A DNA stretch of 64,000 bases from Kappaphycus alvarezii (Eukaryota > Rhodophyta > Florideophyceae > Gigartinales > Solieriaceae), in assembly GCA_002205965.3 (NCBI GenBank), contig NADL03000006.1:868001-932000 (forward strand), in the 5' to 3' direction. Under the pieces are notes generated by a model that saw only the letters and a list, made by a program, of their open reading frames with translations, had not been told where the DNA came from and did not search any database. The translations under genes were made by a program, and so were the position numbers. Positions 56,972 to 64,000 of the stretch are shown piece by piece. The stretch's first letter is position 1, and each line of letters opens with the position of its first letter.

Positions 56972-57948
56972 TTGGAGACCAGCACCAGGCCAAATTTTGC
57001 ACACAAGCTTGGCCGCCGCTACCGATTCTCGAGCGAAGATGACCTCGTCCTCATCCAAGAAGTTGCCGCCGCGAAAGCGCATAGAGCGCCGAACGGCGAA
57101 ACAAGGGAGCGCTTTGAGATCGCGGCGTCGAAGGTGAACGCCAACATGATGCTGCCTAACGCTGTGACATGGAAGTCAGTACAAGACCGATATAAGCGGC
57201 TACAAGAGCGTTTCGACCGCTACGATAGGATAGAAAGCCGCATGAGCGGTGTAGGTGGCGAGGTTGGAGAGGCCGAAGAGCTCCTGAGAGTCATGCGCGA
57301 GGTCCTCCTTGACTTCCAGAACAAGCACGACGCGAAGAGACAGAATCTTGCTGAATATGAAGACCGGAAGGAACGACTAGAGGCGGTGATTAGAAAGTGC
57401 ACGACAAAACGGCGCAGTGGAAGAAGTGAGGTTTTGCAGTTGTGGTGGTTGATGAAAGTGAGGAAGGCCAGGAGGTTTGTGCGGGAGGGCTGCCTGAGAG
57501 CGCACGGAAGAAAAGGAAGGTGGGGGATTCTCTGCAATCAAGGACGAGACTGCTGCCTTTACTGCGGCGTTAGAGAAGGTCGATTCGAAAAGGAATGAGA
57601 TCGAGGCTCAACGTCTGACTCTTGATCGAGAACGGTTCGGGGAGAAAAAGTCCGAGCGCGAGCGCGCTCGTGCCGAACACCGAGAAGCGCGAAGCGGCTG
57701 AGAAGCTAGAGCTGGAGAAGTTCCGCATCATGATGGACGTGCTGCAGCAGGCACAGCGCGTTGAAGGGAGCTGTGGCCGGGCAGCCCAGCACTCAATGGA
57801 ATCAAGCAAGCGGCGAGTCCGTAGCGAGCGGAGGCGAAGCGACGAGCGAAGCGACGAGCGTCTTCGAAGCGAGCGAAGCCTTACTTTATTTAACCAAGTG
57901 AGTTTAGATAGGCCTCTAGCGTTGGCGGGCTACATAGGAAGTACTTAG
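56972..57948 (+). CDS. Myb/SANT-like DNA-binding partner protein of a Harbinger transposon
   Basis: Harbinger/PIF elements usually encode a second protein with a Myb/SANT-like domain that helps the transposase bind its ends and enter the nucleus. The domain reads GRRYRFSSEDDLVLIQEVAA...WKSVQDRYKRLQERFDRYDR (57010-57230), with the usual spaced aromatic/Trp residues. A Glu/Arg-rich coiled coil follows. One frame on, ESARKKRKVGD carries the classical nuclear signal KKRKV (about 57500-57530), then TAALEKVDSKRNEIEAQRLT and EAAEKLELEKFRIMMDVLQQ (57560-57760). The first codon is TTG; a splice-acceptor-like CTTTTCCAG lies just before, so an upstream exon is possible. Its end overlaps that of the transposase at 57890 by about 60 bp, tail to tail. 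Confidence 0.68.
57833..57882. repeat. Short GAGCGAAGCGAC tandem repeat
   Basis: GCGACGAGCGAAGCGACGAGCG repeats a 12-bp unit with variants. It codes an Arg/Ser/Glu-rich end of the Myb-like protein. Confidence 0.6.
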
Positions 57949-58759
57949 AAATCTGGTTGCCGTAAATACAAGTCCTGAAGTTGTTCAGAAGCATCGTTGC
58001 CAAATACATGGTCCCTACTGGAGCCTGCAAAACTCGCAGTTTTCGAGGGAAGTCCATGGTAGTCTGGTATGCCTTGAGCTCCTTGAAGAGCCATTCTACT
58101 GTAATTCTCGCGGCTGCCATTGCTAAGTTGAGACCGCATTGGTCATCGCTAAGAAATGAACCCTGAAAGGGCACGTGGAGGTATGCTCGCTGGTTGTATC
58201 CGCTGTCACCATACAAGCAGTACTGCTTTCCGTCCACTAGAAGGAAAAGTTCGAGCTGTTTGTCCATCTCGCAGCGCGAATATAGCGTCCAGTCATGCCG
58301 CCTACCTTCTGCAGGCCTGTATCTATGCAAGATTAATCCATCTGGGTAAACAACTGCCTGAAACTTGAGCGCGTGGAATCGATTATGGCCGTTGTACACA
58401 ACATTTTTTAATCCGTTTTCACCTGGTAGCGCAATTGCTATATTTGTCCCGTCTATGAATCCGATATAGTTGTCCAGTCCATGCGTCTTTTCATACACAG
58501 CTTTTGCATAGTCCTCAGCCCGCTCTACAATAAACGGCGCATATAGTGGGGCCATTACAAGATGCTGGTAGCCATCTAAAAACGCGTCCATTGTTTCCCA
58601 GAAAATCTCGGACAGTTGAGATGCGTACTTTCGGAACATCAATTCACGGTCACTCCACCTGTACGTCGTTGCGAGTCGGCTAAGTAGTACACACGTTGCG
58701 AGCAGTGGGTTGTACGCGTAGGAGTTTAATTCTTTATGTATTCTCCTGACTTGTTGCAA
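57890..58759 (-). CDS. PIF/Harbinger transposase (DDE_Tnp_4)
   Basis: Cuts and rejoins the element ends. An open frame of 289 codons holds the whole catalytic domain: YIGFIDGTNIAIALPG (first Asp), VVYNGHNRFHALKFQAVVYP, RHDWTLY, LFLLVDGKQYCLYGDSGYNQ (second Asp in GDSGYN), and ARITVEWLFKELKAYQTT (catalytic Glu in VEW). The N-terminal helices (ATTYRWSDRELMFRKYASQL) are those that precede this domain in the family. The first codon is not ATG and a stop lies upstream in frame, so the very N-terminus may be lost or spliced. Unlike most elements here it has no internal stop; it may be the youngest DNA transposon in the window. Terminal inverted repeats were not found by eye. Confidence 0.85.
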   Translation of the reverse strand: MQQVRRIHKELNSYAYNPLLATCVLLSRLATTYRWSDRELMFRKYASQLSEIFWETMDAFLDGYQHLVMAPLYAPFIVERAEDYAKAVYEKTHGLDNYIGFIDGTNIAIALPGENGLKNVVYNGHNRFHALKFQAVVYPDGLILHRYRPAEGRRHDWTLYSRCEMDKQLELFLLVDGKQYCLYGDSGYNQRAYLHVPFQGSFLSDDQCGLNLAMAAARITVEWLFKELKAYQTTMDFPRKLRVLQAPVGTMYLATMLLNNFRTCIYGNQISKYFLCSPPTLEAYLNSLG

Positions 58760-58829
58760 ACAATGGGCACCATCTACTGTACATCCGGTTTAACTAAACG
58801 GAAGTGCGACAAGCACGCGTGATTGGAGA

Positions 58830-59250
58830 GGTTAGAAAAGCTCTCATCGAATTTAACTGTATAAATTTGCCGATTGCGAAGCTGAAAAGTGTTTTAGTTG
58901 TCCCGATGTTGACGAAAACGCTGAAATGCTATCGAGAGGAGCTTGGATGGGACTTGTTTCCGCAGGTTTTGACGGCGGATAAGCAAGGCAAGGATGGAGC
59001 GCCAACTCTTTAGACCCCGCCTGGCAACGGCCTTGGTCTGGCTACGCAGGACAGTCCTTGCCATGTAGGGTACAGTAGAGGATGCGAGGGGCTGGTGGGG
59101 GTTCAGATAGTAATACTTACGCAAACGCGTCGCCAGTATTGCGTAAACACACTTCCGAAATTATATTTACAGAATTCTGTATCTCGAGATCCGCTTCAGA
59201 CTTCCTGAAGCATTGCTGAAACTAGCAAGAATTCTGTTATACCGTAAAAT
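58830..59250. other. Non-coding stretch between Harbinger element and tandem duplication
   Basis: No gene recognised. The short plus frame at 58804-59013 lacks recognisable features. Confidence 0.4.
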
Positions 59251-59252
59251 CT

Positions 59253-59774
59253 ATATTTAGGAGAGAATTACATTGACTCTCGATGATCAATATAGTATCC
59301 TGATAATAAAAATGCAACCCAGGAGAGGATTCGTTCTTTCGCTGTACTGCAATAATTATATTGCGACAAGTGCTTGGTCGGATAGACACTTGTGAGCAAT
59401 GCAATTCCAGCTAGCACATAGCCCGATGTCCGCAAAAGGAATACATGAAGCCATAGAAGCAGTCCAATTTGTGGCGTCATTTGTTTGTTGTTGCTCCGGC
59501 CAAACACAATATCATATTTAGGAGAGAATTACATTGACTCTCGATGATCAGTATAGTATCCTGATAATAAAAATGCAACCCAGGAGAGGATTCGTTCTTT
59601 CGCTGTACTGTAATAATTATATTGCGACAAGTGCTTGGTCGGATAGACACTTGTGAGCAATGCAATTCCAGCTAGCACATAGCCCGATGTCCGCAAAAGG
59701 AATACATGAAGCCATAGAAGCAGTCCAATTTGTGGCGTCATTTGTTTGTTGTTGCTCCGGCCAAACACAATACC
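59253..59774. repeat. 261-bp near-identical tandem duplication
   Basis: Copy 1 is 59253-59513 and copy 2 is 59514-59774. They differ at only two internal positions (ATCAATATAG/ATCAGTATAG and CTGCAATAAT/CTGTAATAAT). On the minus strand each holds an open frame with membrane-type segments (TPQIGLLLWLHVFLLRTSGY, VLAGIALLTSVYP, ILSWVAFLLSGYY). In copy 2 the frame extends upstream (KDALLGIVFGRSNNK) and a TTACCCCCTCAG acceptor-like site lies beyond, so this may be a duplicated exon of an unrecognised gene or an assembly duplication. Confidence 0.9.
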
Positions 59775-59779
59775 AAGCA

Positions 59780-60560
59780 GTGCGTCTTTAATTGTCGTGA
59801 AACCCGCTTTGTTGAGTCTTTCTTCTCAGTTTGTACATTCAAACTGAGGGGGTAAGAAAGGATCGTCTGTAGGATAGATAATAGATTTTAGTAAAGAAGG
59901 GCCAGCGCTGTCACGACGGCAGATACCACGGACTCAACGTCAACGTAGTATGTCTTCTTCAAAAATCGTGCCTCCCGAGAAGATGGGTCCGGTTGCGGAC
60001 CCCGTGGGACGGGTGAAGTACTGTATTGCGCTGTGACTCGATGATCTGATCCGATCGTATGTTTGGATCAGAGGGTTCAAATTCCAAGTATGATAAGTAG
60101 ATATCCTGGAACCGGTACAGCAATGTATGTTCGACACTTCCCCCATTTGAACATATCATCAGTCACAGCCCGTCCTAGAATTTAAAATAAATCATCACTG
60201 CGCCAAGTAATCAGAAACGGTCTCCTAAGGTTGTGAACGGGACATAAAGGCCTTCTTACACTGCACTGCTCCCCAGGTCTCCGGTACGTTCGACTGATAG
60301 CTCTTGTGGGTGAAGCAGCATCGTCCGTCTTTCCTATTCCTTTATCGATCTCTTCTCGTCAATACTGATCCAATATGGTGCGGTGCATTCAGGTCCATGC
60401 CAGAAGGGTGCTGCCCGGGAGAATTAAGAAACAAAAGAGCCACCACAAGGGAATTGGGACCACGCCAATGGAGAATCACAGACATTTGGGCAGCAAAGGT
60501 TGGAACAAACGATAGTGGACTCCAGTGATGATAGGACGGAGGTAACGGGGAACAGTACGG
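59780..60560. other. Stretch without a recognised gene
   Basis: Only short frames on both strands; no repeat or RNA gene seen. Confidence 0.4.
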
Positions 60561-60570
60561 ATGAAGAACC

Positions 60571-61366
60571 AACATGTCGGATGCATCGGAGGGTGAGCAG
60601 GCGGAAGTTGTGGATCAACATTGGGACATTGATGCTAAAATGTGTGGCGGTGGGTGATAGTTAATGGACGGATGTTGGAGAAGGGTGTTTGGTATGGATT
60701 TCCGTCGCAAATCAAGGATGTGTCCAGCTACTGGGCGGTGGACGTCAAAACTTTGTCACCCCCAGTGTGGGGTTCCGTGCAGTTGCATTCGAGGTTGTGT
60801 CTATGGCACCAGTACCTGGTAAGGCAATCCAACGTCAATGTGTCATTCCGGGCCAGCGCTCGCTTCGGTTTATGACCAAGGACCGCTTTGACTCGTCCGC
60901 CCTCAATACTATTTTGCAATTTTGCAAACGGCATCGAGGGATATCTGTACGAACTGGTGTGTGGGGCAAGAGAGTCCAATCCAAAGTTGAGGGAATTCAT
61001 GGTTAACGAGTGTGAGGACCTTGTCGGTGTAAGTGGGACCCTGGATTGCATACCGGCATCGATAGTAACTGGTTTGCACTGTCTTCTCGGATACGATGCT
61101 TTCATACGAGCAAGGGATAAGCTGATGGAATCTGGGCAAAGGCCCACATTTGTCGGAAGGTCTGGAACACTAGTGCAAAGCTTGAAGATGAGGCTCAGCC
61201 TACGGAAATGCGGCGATGCGACGCGCATCGGTCGCGATTCCGCCAACGCAGCTTTTGACATAGTTTCAAGCTCAATAGCAGTGTATGGTTTGTGCGGCTC
61301 CTTCAGACCACCAACCATCTTGTCAACCACTGCATCATGGTGGACGCAAATAAGGGGTCATAATTG
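60571..61366 (+). CDS. Hypothetical protein, frame broken
   Basis: Starts at ATG 60571 (MSDASEGEQAEVVDQHWDID) and continues one frame over through VNGRMLEKGVWYGFPSQIKD and VSSYWAVDVKTLSPPVWGSV (60660-60780), then, after another shift near 60870, NFANGIEGYLYELVCGARES, LREFMVNECEDLVGVSGTLD, LLGYDAFIRARDKLMESGQR and RIGRDSANAAFDIVSSSIAV (60905-61280) to TGA near 61367. Acidic start, balanced charge and steady composition look like genuine coding sequence, possibly a retroelement Gag or a host protein. I do not recognise it. It abuts the 3' end of the copia element that follows. Confidence 0.4.
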
Positions 61367-61644
61367 ACTCGGCGGAAACCTTTCCCATTAAGCTTTGCCC
61401 TGAGAGCATGCGTCTATGTGGGGGTGAGAATACTCCAAAACTCAGAGTAGCTGAGGTGAAAGAGTTGTATGTTAGGTAGTAAAGTGAGATTCTTCATGTG
61501 ACTTCCGAACTTCGAATGATCACTGCTCCGGTTGTAAATCTATTTCACCTGCAGCAATTACATTTCGGAGCGACACCTGAGTCATCACCTTTGTGAGACC
61601 ATCGGCTACATTCTTGGTACTCCTAACAAAACCAATGTCAGATA

Positions 61645-62355
61645 TCAGCTTGTCACGAAAAACTTCCCCCCAGCGGCGATGTCCAACATTGTACGCTTCT
61701 CGGATGTTCGAGATCCCTTTGATATAACATGAAATAAACTCCTGCTGTCGGTTAGAAGCTGTACCGGTACGTGCTGGTTTAGGACAGTTTGCAATTCTTG
61801 TGCGATGGAGATAGCGACATCGAACACTTCACTAAAAGCTATCACCTCTCCCGACATAGCTGAGCGGGTGACTCTCCTAGACTTGTACGACTTGAAATGG
61901 ACAGGGACGACATTATTAGAAGCATCACCCAAAAATACAATATGCCCAAGCTGAGACGATAGATCATCATTGTTGGCGAACGAGGAGTCAGAAAATCCAA
62001 CCACCTTCAACCTGCTCTTCTTCAGTTTACGGACTCGAAGAAGAACTCGGTTATCAGCGGCGTATTTGACTGCGTTGCTCAGCCTTCTAATAATTGATGC
62101 ACGCTGACTGTCGAACTTGTCCTCGGTTACTTGCGCTAGTTGCGATATCTCAAACAGGCAATCAGGCCTGGTGTTAGCTAACCAAGCCAACTTCATGCGC
62201 ATCGAACGAAACTGCTTCAACCAAACATCAGAAGGGAGACATTCCAGGATTATTAGGTACTGGCTCTGGTCCATAATGAGACAACCATTCCTCACTACGA
62301 TTAATGATAAAACCCGTGAACTCGGAGGGAAGACTCTCATTATCGGCCATCTCAA
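61645..62355 (-). CDS. Copia RNase H and reverse transcriptase thumb
   Basis: Degrades the RNA strand of the RNA-DNA hybrid during copying. The connection reads MKLAWLANTRPDCLFEISQL, then KVVGFSDSSFANNDDLSSQL (first catalytic Asp), SAMSGEVIAFSEVFDVAI (Glu), VQLLTDSRSLFHVISKGSRT (second Asp) and SEKRTMLDIAAGGKFFVTS. Order, spacing and active-site residues fit the copia family. The frame is open for 236 codons. It continues from the polymerase upstream (62418-62978) after a frame change near 62,400. Confidence 0.85.
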   Translation of the reverse strand: MRWPIMRVFPPSSRVLSLIVVRNGCLIMDQSQYLIILECLPSDVWLKQFRSMRMKLAWLANTRPDCLFEISQLAQVTEDKFDSQRASIIRRLSNAVKYAADNRVLLRVRKLKKSRLKVVGFSDSSFANNDDLSSQLGHIVFLGDASNNVVPVHFKSYKSRRVTRSAMSGEVIAFSEVFDVAISIAQELQTVLNQHVPVQLLTDSRSLFHVISKGSRTSEKRTMLDIAAGGKFFVTS

Positions 62356-62399
62356 ATCGCTTGTTGGTTAACTTCTATGTCTTGCAGAAAGATTCATTA

Positions 62400-62978
62400 C
62401 CGCAACGTAAAAGATCATCAACATATGCGCCTCTCAGGCCTTGTAGAACTCCGTTGACCAACAGATAGTAAAAAAATTGATATCCTGAATGGTTTCATAC
62501 CGCGTTCGTTCCTATGGTGTTTGTCTAAAGTTGTGTGCCACAGATCTCCGGCATCACAAAGACCATAAAGTGGACGCGATAAACGTAAGCACTGATCTGG
62601 ATCAAGATTGAACTCTGGAGCAGGCTTCTCAATGAATAACTCTCTGGCAAGTGGTTTGGATGTTTGCAAGTATGCTTGCTTAATGTCCGCGGTCCAAACA
62701 TCGAACCCAAATATCGCGGCCAATGTAAGGAAGAGATGGACAGATTGCGGTTGCAATGTTGATGAGGTGTGGACGAGCATGTTTTTGAGCTTGTCTCGAT
62801 GCCCACCAATGACGTACCGGGCTTTGTACTTCGTCTTACCATCGATGGTAGACTTGATCGCTAGAACGAAACAGCCAGGGAGAACGTTTCCATCAGGAGG
62901 AATATCTTCTTTGAGGATAACCTTAATCGTTCCGCGCTCCAGCAGTCCCTTTATCTCCTTTCGTTTGGCTTCATCCAT
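62400..62978 (-). CDS. Copia reverse transcriptase (RVT_2)
   Basis: Copies element RNA into DNA. Starts in EAKRKEIKGLLERGTIKVIL, then LPGCFVLAIK (the V..AR/L.IK box), KARYVIGGHRDKLKNMLVHT, FDVWTADIKQAYLQTSKPLA (motif A, catalytic Asp in ADIKQAY), FIEKPAPEFNLDPDQCLRLS, RPLYGLCDAGDLWHTTLD (motif B) and, one frame on, LRGAYVDDLLRCG (motif C, catalytic YVDD; about 62400-62435). All catalytic motifs are present; a single frame change separates motif C from the rest. Confidence 0.88.
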
Positions 62979-64000
62979 ATCTTTACCTTTTGCTCGACGT
63001 CATGAGGATCAAGCACTTCGTTGCCAATATCAAATTCTCATTCGGAGATCGGAATCCCTTTAAACTCTTGTAGAGGTCTGCTGGAAATTAATAAGAAAGG
63101 AACTCGGGCGTGAAGTACGGTTTCACCTGGATACATTAAAGGGTCTTGCTGGACTGTTGCTGTCATCTCACACGTAGACTAATTTCTTGTCATAGTACAC
63201 ATCCGAAACCTCGAACGGGCCAAGCCATTCACCGATGCGGCTAGCAATGATTTTCTCTCTCCACACTAGAACCTTATCACCGGGCTCGAAGCTGCGATCG
63301 GCGGCAGGTGGGATAGCGTGGCTGAGAGCGCTTGAGCCTGATAGTCGCCATTTGAGACTCCATCTCCTTCCGAGCTATATTTGCTATAGCTGCTCGGTCT
63401 TGGAGGGTGCTCTTTGGAAGGGCGTGGTTCCGACCTTGTTGAACCTGAGGTATTCCAAACACCAGTGCAGATGGAACGATATCTTCCGGTCCAAGCGTGT
63501 CATTCATTGCCTTAACGGCACACGATAGCGCTAAATTTCTATCACATTCGGTTGAGAGACTTTGATCTTCCGAAAAGTAGACCTAGCGGTCGTGGTATCT
63601 CTCCCCCAGTCCCAAGCTAGAGTGAGCTTCAACACCAGTCTGATTAACCTCAACGTCGGCAAGCTTTGCAATATGAATGAATCGGTCACCAAGTTGCGAC
63701 CTTGATCAGTGAGAATCTTGTTCGGCAGGCCGGTATACACCGAGGCCCAATACTTCGCGATGTTTCCCAGATTGCATCCGTAGACATGCTTAGCAGAAAT
63801 AGAGCTGCGCTAAATCTGGATCCTTCGTCTACGATGTGCAGCACGGGTCACCGTCTAGATACATGATATCAAGCAATGTCTGCTCGTGTTCACCTACTGT
63901 AACTCTGAATCTTTTCGGGGCATGTTGAATTCGTTGACAAGGGTCAAACGCCCCGCAAGGTCTTCTAGTGTTCGCATGGTCTCGGCCGTAGCGTGTCTTG

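Larger units (their letters stand above)
61550..64000 (-). mobile_element. Ty1/copia element, best-preserved copy, cut by the window end
   Basis: Minus-strand order from the window edge: end of the pre-integrase finger (CDPCQRIQHAPKRF), integrase (LLDIMYLDGDP, LHIVDEGSRFSAALFLLSMS, VYTGLPNKILTDQGRN with the catalytic DQ; 63690-63880), integrase tail (MNDTLGPEDIVPSALVFGIP; 63450-63507), reverse transcriptase (62418-62978) and RNase H (61645-62340). It is close to the copia element at 40.5-47.1 kb but keeps its catalytic motifs. Frame changes between the parts are few and could be assembly indels. The 3' LTR should lie below 61,550 but no partner is in the window to define it. Confidence 0.82.

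Noticed and set aside
60728..61330. 200-codon minus-strand frame
   Set aside because: Antisense to the plus-strand frames at 60571-61366, which have better composition and a plausible start; no motif on the minus strand.
1..64000. CRISPR arrays, bacterial operons, prophage
   Set aside because: No spaced direct-repeat array, no ribosome-binding-site-led gene trains and a spliced eukaryotic ribosomal protein gene; the window is eukaryotic.

Overview
The window looks like nuclear DNA of a photosynthetic eukaryote, most probably a red alga. It holds a cytosolic ribosomal protein gene (uS9/RPS16) with one short GT-AG intron, a plastid-type DUF1995 gene, a plastid-type GNAT acetyltransferase and a ureidoglycine aminohydrolase with a signal peptide. 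The genes sit in small GC-rich, intron-poor islands inside AT-rich ground full of decayed transposons. The red-algal assignment is inference from this layout and from the mix of transposon families; no sequence here proves it.

Host-gene islands: about 0.8-4.8 kb (an unrecognised gene, RPS16 and GNAT, all on the minus strand) and about 24.0-26.8 kb (DUF1995 on plus and ureidoglycine aminohydrolase on minus, convergent, then a small membrane ORF). Both islands carry clusters of short GTAC-centred repeats (TACTGTAC-like). Nearly every frameshift in the conserved host genes is a single base lost from or added to a short homopolymer. The most economical reading is residual indel error in a long-read assembly, so broken frames elsewhere should not automatically be called pseudogenes.

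Mobile elements fill most of the rest: an RLE-like non-LTR (LINE) family at 5.5-7.8 (-), 27.5-31.2 (+), 51.9-52.9 (+) and 53.6-54.2 kb (-); a DIRS-like reverse-transcribing element bounded by 75-bp terminal direct repeats at 10.18-13.20 kb; a 584-bp inverted-repeat MITE at 13.32-13.91 kb; four Ty1/copia elements or parts at 33.9-36.5 (+), 37.4-39.3 (-), 40.45-47.13 (-, with both LTRs) and 61.5-64.0 kb (-, running off the window, best preserved); a PiggyBac-like transposase family with a C-terminal zinc ribbon at 17.0-18.0 (-), 22.4-23.0 (-) and 48.2-51.2 kb (+, inside TTAA-bounded inverted ends); and two Harbinger-like transposases at 55.6-56.7 and 57.9-58.8 kb, the second facing a Myb-like partner gene.

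Smaller repeats include a 261-bp near-identical tandem duplication (59.25-59.77 kb), an 85-bp palindromic tandem repeat (18.79-18.96 kb), and a dispersed family of about 400 bp in three copies (9.2, 21.7 and 39.9 kb) that keeps a readable peptide and is the least explained repeat here. No tRNA, rRNA or CRISPR array was found by eye.
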